Origin: Paenibacillus andongensis
GTDB taxonomy: Bacteria; Bacillota; Bacilli; Paenibacillales; NBRC-103111
NCBI RefSeq assembly: GCF_025369935.1
Contig: NZ_CP104467.1
Location: 2,363,001 to 2,427,000, forward strand
Direction of reading: 5' to 3'
DNA: 64,000 nucleotides
Below, in pieces: positions 25,956-35,629 of this stretch. The notes under the pieces were generated by a model that saw nothing but the letters and a program-made list of their open reading frames with translations, was not told where the DNA came from and searched no databases. Positions within the stretch are counted from its first letter, which is position 1. Each line of letters starts with the position of its first letter. A program made the position numbers and the translations under genes.

Positions 25956-28900
25956 TTGAAGATCAAAGTAGGAAGAAAACATTTATCAGTTGCATTATCG
26001 CTGCCATTACTTCTTAGTTCCTTGGGCGGAAGTTTTGCGAATGCGGCAGCAATTCCATCAACAGTGACTCCGGCTTCACCGCCATCTTGGGGATACTTTG
26101 TAGATAATTACAAAACCAATACGTCGTCTAATACGACGGTACCCAACGCAGCCATTGGAACGCTATCCGAGTTTCTGAAGCTTTGGACACCTGGTGACAA
26201 AGTTACGGATGCTGTGTATTACTGGAAAAACGGAACCAAGCTGAACCCGGCTGTGCTGGATGCTAACATGCAGTATGTGGCCAATATCGCAGCTACCCGC
26301 ACGGCTGATCAAGCAACAGCGGCCTATTTGGATGATCGAAGAAACCAAACTTATTCAGTCACGGAAGGTCTTGGATCACTCACCGACGTGTATCGGAACA
26401 TTACGAATACGTACACATCGATTAATGGCGTTGCGGCTGATGCCACAACGAAAAAATACGACGACGGCAACGGTTCCAATGCCGCTGGCGACGAGAATTC
26501 CGAACTTGGCAAGATGGTCACTCTGATCGGAACGCTGCGTGGCACCTATGCATCAGGCAATCCATCCAAAAATTTCTACCAGTATCCTCGCCCGTGGCGT
26601 CAGCTTGGCGAGCAGGTCATTGTCCCTACCCTGGTTCCTGCAAAAAGCAGCACTCCGGCCTCGGACGGCGGCTTCCCGAGCGGTCATACCAATGCTTCGT
26701 ATCTCGCCGCTTTGTCGTTGGCCTATGCTGTGCCTGAAAGGTTTCAGGAACTGTTGACCCGTGCCTCGGAGCTTGGAAACAACCGGATTATAAGCGGTAT
26801 GCACTCCCCTCTTGATGTCATGGGAGGACGTGTCTTGGCAACGTCCCTGGCGGCTGCTACCTTGGCTGATCCGGCTAATCAAGCCATCAAGCAGGCTGCT
26901 TATGACAATGCCCATGCGAATTTGTTGACGCAAACCGGTACAGCGGTAGATCGGTTCAGCGACCACTCAAAGAATAAAACGGATTATACTGAACGTTTGA
27001 CATATGGATTTAGCCAGATAAATCCGACGACTAACCCAATGGTGGTTCCTAAGGGAGCGGAAGTCCTGCTGGAAACACGCCTGCCTTACCTTGATAACAC
27101 GCAACGTCGCTGGGTTTTGGCTACTACTGGTCTTCCATCAGGCTATCCTTTGCTTGATGATGCTGAGGGATGGGGACGGCTTAATCTCTTTGCCGCTGCA
27201 GATGGTTATGGTGCTTTTGTCAATGACGTTACAGTGACAATGGATACTAACAAAGGCGGTTTCCATGCGTTGGATCGCTGGCGTAACGATATCTCCGGTA
27301 CAGGAAAGCTGACAAAAGAAGGAACGGGTACTTTAAAGCTGCAGGGCAACAATACTTATTCCGGAGGTACACAGATCAACAAAGGAACACTTGAGGGTGA
27401 TTCGAAGACGGCTTTCGGAAGCGGCGATGTTACGAACAACGGAGGAACCGTCGTTGAAAATGTTTACGGGAAGATGACTATCGGCGGAACATACACACAA
27501 TCTGACAATGGTACTTTTGAGCTCAACCTTAACGGTAAAGATGATCTACTCGAAATTAAGGGTGCTTTAAATGCAAATGGGAAATTACGTCTGAATTTTA
27601 CGGGTAATTATGTTCCTAACGGCGTCGTCACTATCATAACCCATGGTAAGGATCAACGGTATGGACAATTCTCATCGGTTGAGACCGCGGGTTTGCCTAG
27701 CGAGTATAAAGTTAAGGTTATCTATAATTCCGATAGTATCCAGTTAGCAGTCACCCATGACGCAACAACCCCAAGCTCGGGTACGCCTCAAACATCAGGT
27801 GGAGCGACAGGCGAAAAGGGAGCAGGATCCAATCCTGAAACGAAACACGAAATGTCCCCGTCGGGTCAAAATGTGGATCATGTTGTAGTTGAAAGCGACT
27901 GGTTAAGCAAGGCTATAAGCGCACTGAATGGAAAAGATGCAAGCAAGCAAAGCATCACGATAGCAGTTACCGGCAATGGCGATGTCGCCAAAGTCGACTT
28001 GCCTATGAGCGTTCTTGCCGATTCGAAACAAACCATTCCTCAATCGGTCATTTCAATTCAAAAAGACGACGGTACAGCTTATCATTTACCGACATCGGTC
28101 ATCGATACGGCGAAGGTGGCACAAACGCTAGGGACTGACGCTAAAAACGTGCAAATCAGCGTGACCATACAGAAGGTGACAGGAACTGTTGCCGAACAAA
28201 TTTCGCAAAAAGCGATACATAATGGCGTTTCCCTCCTTGGCGGATCTAAAGCGCAAGTTTTCGAATTTAGTATAACGGCGAGTTCAGGCGGCAAGACAGT
28301 GGAAATCAACAATTTTGGAAATACGTACGTAACTCGCAATCTTATCATTAATCAGTCGACAGATCCAAGCACTGCGACAGCCATTTTGTATAACCCGGCA
28401 ACCGGGGAAATGACCTTTGTCCCTGCAGTCTTCCAAATCGTAGGAGGCAAAACTCAAGTCATGATTAAGAACCGCAGCAACAGCATCTATACTGTTGTTC
28501 AGTCGAGCAAATCCTTTGACGATCTGAAAAGCCATTGGTCCAAAGCGGATGTGGGTCTGATGGCCTCCAAACTCTTGGTTAAAGGGCGGACGGATTCTCA
28601 GTTTGCTCCTGACGAAACGATCAAACGCGCCGAATTCACTTCGTTGCTGGTACGTGCTTTGGGGCTTAACGGTAATGCAACGGCGGCTTTTACGGATGTT
28701 AACGGCAAGGATTGGTTTGCAGGTAGCGTAGGTGAGGCGGCAAAAGCCGGTTTGATCAGCGGATTTGAGGACGGCTCCTTCCATCCGAATGCTAACATCA
28801 GCCGCGAGCAAATGGCTATAATGCTATCCAAGGCGATGGATTTGGCAGGAAAAAGCTACAGCGTAAACGGGAAACAAACAGAGCTGCTCGGTAAATTCAC

Positions 28901-29072
28901 CGACAGTAGCAGCATCAGCAGCTGGGCCCAAACAGCGGTTGCACAAGTGACGGGAGCTGGTCTAGTTGAGGGTCAAACGGACAACACATTCGTAGCCGAA
29001 GCCAATGCAACTCGTGCAGAAGCTGTAGTGATGTTAAAAAGATTTTTGCAGTATGCCGGATTTATTAACTAA
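25956..29072 (+). CDS. SLH-anchored PAP2/class A acid phosphatase with beta-strand repeat
   Basis: A 1038-residue secreted surface enzyme. TTG start with AGGAGTGG eight bases upstream; signal peptide ending ANA (about residue 31). PAP2 phosphatase domain about 50-430 with the expected motifs: YPRPWRQ, FPSGHTNASY (about 238-247, catalytic His) and NRIISGMHSPLDV (about 273-285). An autotransporter-associated beta-strand repeat follows near 447-480 (LTKEGTGTLKLQGNNTYSGG). After a linker region (about 610-850), three SLH repeats (about 853-1038) include FKPDxxIxRAE-type motifs such as FAPDETIKRAEF and FHPNANISREQM. It would dephosphorylate organic phosphates while held to the cell wall. Confidence 0.92.
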   Translation: MKIKVGRKHLSVALSLPLLLSSLGGSFANAAAIPSTVTPASPPSWGYFVDNYKTNTSSNTTVPNAAIGTLSEFLKLWTPGDKVTDAVYYWKNGTKLNPAVLDANMQYVANIAATRTADQATAAYLDDRRNQTYSVTEGLGSLTDVYRNITNTYTSINGVAADATTKKYDDGNGSNAAGDENSELGKMVTLIGTLRGTYASGNPSKNFYQYPRPWRQLGEQVIVPTLVPAKSSTPASDGGFPSGHTNASYLAALSLAYAVPERFQELLTRASELGNNRIISGMHSPLDVMGGRVLATSLAAATLADPANQAIKQAAYDNAHANLLTQTGTAVDRFSDHSKNKTDYTERLTYGFSQINPTTNPMVVPKGAEVLLETRLPYLDNTQRRWVLATTGLPSGYPLLDDAEGWGRLNLFAAADGYGAFVNDVTVTMDTNKGGFHALDRWRNDISGTGKLTKEGTGTLKLQGNNTYSGGTQINKGTLEGDSKTAFGSGDVTNNGGTVVENVYGKMTIGGTYTQSDNGTFELNLNGKDDLLEIKGALNANGKLRLNFTGNYVPNGVVTIITHGKDQRYGQFSSVETAGLPSEYKVKVIYNSDSIQLAVTHDATTPSSGTPQTSGGATGEKGAGSNPETKHEMSPSGQNVDHVVVESDWLSKAISALNGKDASKQSITIAVTGNGDVAKVDLPMSVLADSKQTIPQSVISIQKDDGTAYHLPTSVIDTAKVAQTLGTDAKNVQISVTIQKVTGTVAEQISQKAIHNGVSLLGGSKAQVFEFSITASSGGKTVEINNFGNTYVTRNLIINQSTDPSTATAILYNPATGEMTFVPAVFQIVGGKTQVMIKNRSNSIYTVVQSSKSFDDLKSHWSKADVGLMASKLLVKGRTDSQFAPDETIKRAEFTSLLVRALGLNGNATAAFTDVNGKDWFAGSVGEAAKAGLISGFEDGSFHPNANISREQMAIMLSKAMDLAGKSYSVNGKQTELLGKFTDSSSISSWAQTAVAQVTGAGLVEGQTDNTFVAEANATRAEAVVMLKRFLQYAGFIN

Positions 29073-29433
29073 GAATAATGATAAAGGAGTTAAGCACATA
29101 CAAGCTGCTTAGCTCCTTTGTACTGTGAAGAAAGATCTCCGATCCCAGCTCCTGCGGCCATTGCGAGATGCTTATTTGACGGGAAACGAGAGCACAACAA
29201 CAACAGGCTGCCGGCGTAATCGGCAGCCTGTTAATGCTAATAGGCAGGATAGTTCGGTGGAGAAGTTATGTGGGATGAGAATAACAAGCTTATTGATTTA
29301 AAGATACATTGATTCGTGGCCAAGGTTATTATTGGCTACTTATTCAGCCCCCCTATGAATAATCAGATTACCTATCACGTCTTAGGATTATTATCTATGA
29401 TTATCCCACAGTGAAATGAGCAAGCCATTTCCA
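29073..29433. other. Intergenic region with two hairpins
   Basis: AAAGGAGTTAAGCA/TGCTTAGCTCCTTT (29083-29119) is probably the terminator of the PAP2 gene though its T-run is short. AACAGGCTGCCG/CGGCAGCCTGTT (29202-29232) is a second perfect 12-bp stem with a 7-base loop and no T-run. No gene is seen in the remainder. Confidence 0.6.
29083..29119 (+). terminator. Probable terminator of the PAP2 phosphatase gene
   Basis: A 14-bp stem with one T-G mismatch region, loop CATACAAGC, followed by TTTG. Ten bases after the stop codon. Confidence 0.6.
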
Positions 29434-29463
29434 TAGACATTTTAATCCCGTTAAGTTTATAAT
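29434..29463 (+). promoter_or_regulatory. Sigma-A-like promoter of the broken AraC regulator gene
   Basis: TAGACA (29434-29439), spacer of 18, TATAAT (29458-29463). The ATG follows at 29510 after AGAAGGAGG. Confidence 0.5.
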
Positions 29464-29509
29464 CAACGTAATCATAACAAATACATAATCAGAAGGAGGA
29501 CGACTAAAA

Positions 29510-31744
29510 ATGAATACGTTTTCAAAAAAGTTTTTATTATCTTACATGCCGATCTTCCTTCTGACGATAACAGTGCTGATTTTCATGTCATTTCTTGTTG
29601 TGAATGATCTTTCTAGAAGTGAAACTTCCAAAGCCAATCACATATCGACAAGCTATATTGTGGATACCGTTGATCGCACGATGAGTGAGATGGAGATGAA
29701 GGTTTTACAAGAACTGGAGTTGGAGAACTCCTATGACGATTTTCTTTATCCGTCCGGTAATACAAGGTCGAACGAGCGCTATTATGATGTCGTCAACAGC
29801 ATGAATACCTTAGTCAAAAACTATGGTTTAATTGATTCCATTTATATTTATCGCAAGCAGGGTAACATTGTACTTACTCAGAGCGGTCTGGTTGAGCTTA
29901 ACGCTTTCGCTGACTCGGACTTCCTTCGTAAAAGGCTGCAGGAGCCCGAAAGTCGCGATTGGAGTAAGGTCCGCGAGTATCCGGCAGCGAATGGGCAAAA
30001 TCCGGTGCAGGTAATCTCTCTCACCCGATCATTACCAATTCCATTTGGCCAGGATGGGCTAATGGTTGTCAATGTCAGCACGTACCGATTGGAAAGATTG
30101 ATCAATGACCTCATCAGCGGGAATGTTTCTTATCTCGACGTCTATGATGAAAGCGGTAACCAAGTGTTTGAATTTTTGGGCAAAGGTTATTTGAAGAAGG
30201 GTAAAGTGCTCACGACCATTCATGCGGAACACCTGAACTGGACCTTCCAAAGCGGTATTCAGGCCGGTCAGCTTTTTTCCTGGGTATCCTTGATCTCCTA
30301 TATATGGATTGTAATTGGAATCGCTACCATAATTGGAGCAATGGTGTATCTCTTTTACGTTACAAGGCGAAATTATCGGCCTATTACAATGATGATGAAT
30401 CGGTTGCAATTCCTCCAACTTCAAAATAATAACCCTAAGCTCTCTTAGAAGGACGACCTTGCCGTAATCAGTTATGCATTGGAGAATCTGATTGAACAGA
30501 CGACCGATTATGAGAAGGAGCGCCGGAATAATGAACGTGTCCTTCGCAGACAACTATTCCGTGATTTAATTGAAGGGGAACACGCGGGGGACTTAAGCGA
30601 ACGTATGAAGAGCATGCAGCCCTTTGGCCGGGATGTCACCCCTTGCGGATTCACTATTTTTATCGTCGAGCTTAATCGCTATGGTCAATTTCAACAGAAT
30701 TTCTCCCCCTCTGATCAAAATATTCTCAAATTCGCCGTGATGAACGTATTGAACGAAATCATTAATGACCATCACATGAGCGGCTGGATGGAGTGGATAA
30801 GCAGTGACAAATTAGGAACCATCGTTTGTTTTAAAGAGGATACTCCTGACAATACTATTCTTAGAACCGTTGGTGAAAAGTGCCATGATTGGATCAATGA
30901 ACATCTGCGTATTTCATTAACGATGGGTATCGGATCCGTCGTGAAGAAACCGGAAGAGATCCATTCTTCGTATCAGGCTGCTAGCTCCGCCCTTCATCAT
31001 AAGCTCTCTCTTGGGCAGGAGGCCGTTGTGATGAGCGATGATCTGCCCGGACAATCACACTATCACAGATATCAATATTTTCAGTCCATGTCTCAATTCG
31101 TTCGTGAATTCCGATTGGCGGGGGATGGCTGGCGGATAAGATTGGATGCGATTTTTCAGTCTTTTATCAATGACAATTTAAGAAATGAAGAAATTCACTT
31201 GCAACTTGAGACCTTGATGAAGATACTGGAGCGAGAAGTTGGAGAGTTGTCGGAGAACTTGGCAAGCAAGTTCAAAGGCAAGCTGTGGGAGGAGATGTGG
31301 ACTTCCCTCATACAGGCCTCCAGTCTTCATGAAGTTCAGAGGATCGTATCGGATTGGTTGACGGAATTATTCCAGACTTATGTATCGGTGAACGAATCTA
31401 AGAGTTATAGGGCCTTGATTGAGGAAATCAAAAAGTACATTGAGAACAATTATTCCAACCCAGATCTTTCGTTGAAGCATCTGAGTGACCGGTTTCAAAT
31501 TTCCGGAAAGTATGCCAGCTACTTATTCAAAGAAGAATTCAATACGAAATTCGTTGATTTTCTTGTACATCTCCGGATGAATCGTGCGGAGTCATTGCTC
31601 GAGAACACCAACGACACGATCCAGGATATTGCCATGAATGTGGGATATGCCAACGCCATTACTTTCGGCAGGGTTTTCAAGAAAGTTGTTGGTGTGACGC
31701 CTGGGGATTTCCGCAAGTTGAAAAATACAGAGAAAAAGTATTAA
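29510..31744 (+). pseudogene. Membrane AraC-type regulator interrupted by one in-frame TAG
   Basis: One continuous frame of 745 codons encodes a two-helix membrane sensor with an AraC domain, but codon 313 is TAG (30446-30448). The part before (312 residues) has a membrane helix about 8-32, an extracellular sensor region and a second helix (LISYIWIVIGIATIIGAMVYLFY) with a short HAMP-like tail. After the stop the same frame continues without loss of similarity: LAVISYALENLIEQTTDYEK, then a domain resembling a degenerate cyclase fold and a full AraC pair (LKHLSDRFQISGKYASYLF, IQDIAMNVGYANAITFGRVF). Compare the intact 760-residue gene at 59331. An internal GTG/ATG restart could yield a soluble fragment from about 30479. 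It should control the transporter operon starting at 32109. Confidence 0.85.
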
Positions 31745-31747
31745 GTT

Positions 31748-31797
31748 GCTTATTCCCCAGAATGTTAGTTTATTCTGAGCGGAATAAGCTTTTTTTT
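31748..31797 (+). terminator. Rho-independent terminator
   Basis: GCTTATTCC...AGAAT pairs with ATTCT...GGAATAAGC (two-part stem with an internal loop) and is followed by eight T. It ends the AraC regulator transcript three bases after its stop. Confidence 0.85.
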
Positions 31798-31815
31798 GAC
31801 CAGCTTGTGCCATTT

Positions 31816-31944
31816 TGGTTTATCAGGAAAATTGTTTATACCGGCATATATCGGCTTCCAAACATTTATTCCCGGAACGTTAGTTGTTCTTGGGTTAATC
31901 ATGAGGAACGAATGCCTTTGTGGTTTATTTTGAAAAAAGTTTAT
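31816..31944 (+). repeat. Pair of 24-bp direct repeats upstream of the binding-protein gene
   Basis: A 24-base block beginning TGGTTTAT and ending GTTTAT occurs at 31816-31839 and 31921-31944 with 19 of 24 positions identical, 105 bp apart. A further AGTTTATTG lies near 31990. Direct repeats of this size upstream of a sugar operon are a usual form of AraC-family binding site, so these are candidate targets of the regulator encoded upstream. The rest of the 31798-32108 gap holds no gene that I recognise. Confidence 0.4.
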
Positions 31945-32108
31945 TCGCGCCTTCATCGTGGTTCAAACGGTTGAGGTTTATCATGTGAAACTAGTTTATT
32001 GTCGAAGTCAGCATAAAAGCGCAATAATGTGTTCCAGAGGCAGTTCCACAAACGGGTCGGCTTCGGAGAGCTAAGACAAATTTAAAAAGAGGGTAAGGTG
32101 AGGCATTC

Positions 32109-33722
32109 ATGCAAAAAAGAAAAACGAAGAAGTTCGCCGTACTAAGTCTTTCCATGTTATTTGCAGGCATGACCGTATTGACCGCTTGTTCTTCTGATAA
32201 GAAAGAGCAGGCAGGCCAGAGCGCAGCTCCGGCAAGCAGCAATGCTCCAGCCAAAGCTGGCAACTTGAAAGTGGAGATCTGGGATCGCGGCAATCCGCCG
32301 GAAGGTGTCACGATTACGAACTCGTTCCTAACCAACTTTGTTAAAGAAAATTTCGGCAAGCCGAACAATATTAATGTTGAGTTTGTTCCGGTGCCGCGAA
32401 GTGAAGAAGTACCCAAGCTGAATGTTTTGATGGCTAGCAACACGGATGTTCCTGATATCGTGGTCACATACGATAAAGGTACTTTCAGTAAATATGCGTC
32501 TCAAGGCGGTTTGACAGAGCTTTCAGATTTGTTGAAGCAATACGGTTCGAATGTCAGCAAACTCCTTGGACCTGAAATTTTGAATGTTGGTAAATACCAA
32601 GGGAAGCAGTATGCGATTCCGGCGAAGCGAGCGGAAACAGGCAAGTATGCGTCTTTCATTCGTCAAGACTGGTTGGATAAATTGAATCTCAAGGCTCCCA
32701 CAACGACCGATGAACTTTATAACGTATTAAAAGCTTTTAAAGAAAAAGATCCGGGACAAACAGGCGGCAAAGTAATTCCTCTTGGTATGAGTATTGCCCC
32801 TGCCCAGTACGAGCCTATTATCTGGTCCTTTATCGGTAATATGAGTGATCAAGAGCGCTTCGAGAAAACGCAAATTCGTGAAATTCCGTTGCTGGATCCG
32901 GGCTTCAAGGAGGCCATTCGGTTTATGAACAAGCTGTACAACGAAGGCTTGATGAGCAGAGACTTCGGTTTGGATAAAAATAAAGAAACATTGAATAAAG
33001 ATATTTCCAACGGCAAAGTTGGTTTCTTCAGTGAGGATACCATCAACATTTACTACAACGATGGGACTTACGATGCTCTGAAGAAGAACGTCCCGACTGC
33101 GTTGCTGACTCCAGTGGATGCGTACACCAATAAAGACGGTAAACACGCTAAGCCGCTCGATGCTCCGAACGGTATGTACATCATGATTCCGAAGTCGAGC
33201 AAAAATGCTGTCGAAGCCGTTAAATATCTGGATTGGATGGCGTCGGGCGACAATCTGTTAACCATGCTTAAAGGGGTTAAGGGTCAGAACTACAATTTGG
33301 ATGCTAATGGAATTCCGGCAGTGATCGACAACGTGGATGCTAAAGCTAAAAACAACACGTACAGCGGCGGCGATATGGGTATTCTCGCTAACGGTCTTGT
33401 TCTTGATACACAAGAGAAAACTGACGCAGCTTTTATTAAAAACTTCCCAGAAAGATATCAAAGCGATGTTAAAAATGTGCTTAAATTCGCTGTCACAGAC
33501 GGGATTAAACAGATTATCTCGCCACGTCCGATTGAAGCTGAAAACAAATACGGAACAACATTGATTGCGAAAGAGGAAGAGCTGATCGTAAAAGCAACAA
33601 TGGCGAAACCAAGTGAATTCGATGCTACATTCGACTCGATGATGAGTGGCTACATGTCCAGCGGCGGTCAAGCTATTGCTGACGAACGCAAAGCAGCATG
33701 GAAGGAAATGCAAACAAAGTAA
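32109..33722 (+). CDS. LplA-like sugar ABC transporter substrate-binding lipoprotein
   Basis: A 537-residue extracellular lipoprotein: lipobox LTACSS (Cys about residue 26), Ala/Ser linker, then the LplA/YtcQ-type fold with VEIWDRGNPPEG, FVPVPRSEEVPKLNVLMASN (short form: VPRSEEVPKLNVL) and a C-terminal VKATMAKPSEFDATFDSMM (short form: PSEFDATFD). ATG 32109 with AGGGTAAGGTG upstream. First gene of an operon with LplB- and LplC-type permeases and three intracellular sugar enzymes. The GH105 enzyme downstream suggests the cargo is an oligosaccharide with an unsaturated uronic acid end, e.g. from pectin. Cargo identity is inference. Confidence 0.9.
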   Translation: MQKRKTKKFAVLSLSMLFAGMTVLTACSSDKKEQAGQSAAPASSNAPAKAGNLKVEIWDRGNPPEGVTITNSFLTNFVKENFGKPNNINVEFVPVPRSEEVPKLNVLMASNTDVPDIVVTYDKGTFSKYASQGGLTELSDLLKQYGSNVSKLLGPEILNVGKYQGKQYAIPAKRAETGKYASFIRQDWLDKLNLKAPTTTDELYNVLKAFKEKDPGQTGGKVIPLGMSIAPAQYEPIIWSFIGNMSDQERFEKTQIREIPLLDPGFKEAIRFMNKLYNEGLMSRDFGLDKNKETLNKDISNGKVGFFSEDTINIYYNDGTYDALKKNVPTALLTPVDAYTNKDGKHAKPLDAPNGMYIMIPKSSKNAVEAVKYLDWMASGDNLLTMLKGVKGQNYNLDANGIPAVIDNVDAKAKNNTYSGGDMGILANGLVLDTQEKTDAAFIKNFPERYQSDVKNVLKFAVTDGIKQIISPRPIEAENKYGTTLIAKEEELIVKATMAKPSEFDATFDSMMSGYMSSGGQAIADERKAAWKEMQTK

Positions 33723-33748
33723 CTGGAGGGTAAGCCCGCGGTTGCACC

Positions 33749-33785
33749 AAATCAAAGGAGCGTGAAGTAGGCGCTCCTTTGATTT
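33749..33785 (+). promoter_or_regulatory. Strong stem-loop between binding-protein and permease genes
   Basis: AAATCAAAGGAGCG (33749-33762) pairs perfectly with CGCTCCTTTGATTT (33772-33785) around nine bases; a short TT/AATA tail follows. Likely a partial terminator or mRNA stabiliser. Confidence 0.75.
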
Positions 33786-33820
33786 TAATAGATTGGGTCT
33801 TAGGGGAGGAAGCAGCTAAT

Positions 33821-34717
33821 ATGAACGTATACCTTCGACGATACTGGCAGCTGTATGCCTTAGTCGCATTGCCGATTGTTTACTTTTTCATCTTTAAATA
33901 TGGACCGATGTATGGCGTACAAATTGCATTTAAGGATTTCAATTTTTTCAAAGGGATTAACGGAAGTGATTGGATAGGTTTTGAGGCATTTCGGGAAGTA
34001 TTCAAAAATCCTGATTTTGTCAAGGCGCTGCGTAATACGTTTATGCTGAATTTTCTTGATCTTCTGGTATCTTTTCCAGCACCGATTATTTTGGCTATCA
34101 TCCTGTTTGAAATAAAGGTCGTATGGTTTAAGAAGCTTTCCCAAACGATTTTATATATTCCCCATTTTATATCCTGGGTCATTATTGGCGGTATCGTTTA
34201 CCAAGTTTTCGGCAATGAATCCGGCATGATTAACAATATAATCACCGGTATGGGCTATCCATCCATCCCGTTTCTATCGGATAAAAATTACTGGCTGATC
34301 ACCTATCTATTAACGGGGGTATGGCAAAGCGCCGGGTGGGGAACGATTCTGTATCTGGCAGCTCTAACGGGAATTAACAAGGAATTATTTGAAGCAGCTG
34401 AGGTTGATGGAGCGGGAAGGATGAAGCGCATCTTGCATATCACGCTGCCGGGAATCAAAACAACCGTGGCAACGCTTCTGATTCTTAACCTAGGCAATAT
34501 GGTATCCATCGGCTTTGACAGACCGTATATTATTGGAAATCTGATTGTTCGTGATTATTCGGAAGTTTTAAGTACGTTCGTGTATCGAGTCGGACTTGAA
34601 TCCGGACAGTATACACTGGCCACAGTGGTCGGATTATTTCAGGCCGTCGTAGGGTTGATTTTCTTAATTGGAGCTAACTTCGCTTCCAAAAAGTTGACGG
34701 GTGACGGCATTATTTAA
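33821..34717 (+). CDS. Sugar ABC transporter permease, LplB family
   Basis: A 298-residue permease. ATG 33821 follows GGGAGGAAGC; an upstream in-frame start at 33779 lies in the stem-loop tail and is rejected. LplB landmarks: YFFIFKYGPMYGVQIAFKDF near the N terminus (short form: FKYGPMYGVQIAFKD), PHFISWVIIGGI, GINKELFEAAEVDGAGRMKR as the ATPase-coupling loop and VDGAGR within it. Six membrane segments. Works with the binding protein at 32109 and LplC-type partner 27 bp downstream; ATPase supplied from elsewhere. Confidence 0.93.
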   Translation: MNVYLRRYWQLYALVALPIVYFFIFKYGPMYGVQIAFKDFNFFKGINGSDWIGFEAFREVFKNPDFVKALRNTFMLNFLDLLVSFPAPIILAIILFEIKVVWFKKLSQTILYIPHFISWVIIGGIVYQVFGNESGMINNIITGMGYPSIPFLSDKNYWLITYLLTGVWQSAGWGTILYLAALTGINKELFEAAEVDGAGRMKRILHITLPGIKTTVATLLILNLGNMVSIGFDRPYIIGNLIVRDYSEVLSTFVYRVGLESGQYTLATVVGLFQAVVGLIFLIGANFASKKLTGDGII

Positions 34718-34743
34718 GTGAGCTGTAGAGGGGAGTCAGTACG

Positions 34744-35616
34744 ATGAATGAACGGGCAGTAAACCGGGTATATGATACAGTTTTTATTGCATGCGTGGCA
34801 GTTAGCGTAATGCTCTGTCTTATTCCTTTTATCCATATTATTGCGGTATCTTTGAGCGGAACAACACCTATTACATCCGGTAAAGTTTCCTTATGGCCGC
34901 TTGAAGTGAACTTGGAATCGTACAAGAAAGTGTTTACGAATATGGCGATGATTCGTTCCTTGGGCTTTACGATCTTCTTGACGGCGTTAAGTACGGTATT
35001 GTGTATGATCATGACCATCGCCGCCGCGTACCCTTTATCGAAGAAAGAGCTTAAGGGGCGTTCAATCCTCATGGTGATCATCATTTTTACCATGTTTTTT
35101 AGCGGAGGCATGATACCGGAATATATTTTAATGCGCAGCCTGAATCTGCTGAACTCCGTATGGTCTTTAGTGCTGCCCGGTTTAGTCAGTGCATTTAATC
35201 TAATCATTCTCATTTCTTTCTTTAATAGCATACCTAAGGCATTGGAAGAGTCTGCGGAAATAGACGGATGCAGCTACTTCGGCATGCTGTGGCGGATTAC
35301 CTTGCGCTTGTCCATGCCGGCGCTGGCCACACTGAGTCTTTTTTATGCGGTGGGAAGATGGAACGGATTTCAAGATGCTTTAATGTATATTACGAAGCCG
35401 GAGCTCTATCCGCTTCAATTGAAGCTTTATCAGATGATACAGAACAGTCAGGTCAACGACCTGATGAGACTGGAAGGCAGCCAGATGCAGACAGTTGTGC
35501 CAGAAAGCTTAAAAGCCGCTACTGTTATATTCTCTACAGTTCCGATTCTCATCGTTTACCCTTGGCTGCAGCGCTATTTTGTTTCCGGAGTTATGCTGGG
35601 CGCGGTTAAAGAGTAA
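34744..35616 (+). CDS. Sugar ABC transporter permease, LplC family
   Basis: A 290-residue partner permease with AGGGGAG ribosome site. Landmarks: FSGGMIPEYILMRSLNLLNS (short form: FSGGMIPEYIL), the coupling loop PKALEESAEIDGCSYFGMLW and C-terminal QRYFVSGVMLGAVKE typical of LplC. Six membrane segments. Followed after 13 bp by the isomerase gene, so the importer and the sugar enzymes are one operon. Confidence 0.93.
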   Translation: MNERAVNRVYDTVFIACVAVSVMLCLIPFIHIIAVSLSGTTPITSGKVSLWPLEVNLESYKKVFTNMAMIRSLGFTIFLTALSTVLCMIMTIAAAYPLSKKELKGRSILMVIIIFTMFFSGGMIPEYILMRSLNLLNSVWSLVLPGLVSAFNLIILISFFNSIPKALEESAEIDGCSYFGMLWRITLRLSMPALATLSLFYAVGRWNGFQDALMYITKPELYPLQLKLYQMIQNSQVNDLMRLEGSQMQTVVPESLKAATVIFSTVPILIVYPWLQRYFVSGVMLGAVKE

Positions 35617-35629
35617 AGGGGGAGAATAG

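Noticed and set aside
29202..29232. Second terminator after the PAP2 gene
   Set aside because: The 12-bp stem is perfect but lacks a T-run and a terminator-like hairpin already lies closer to the gene.
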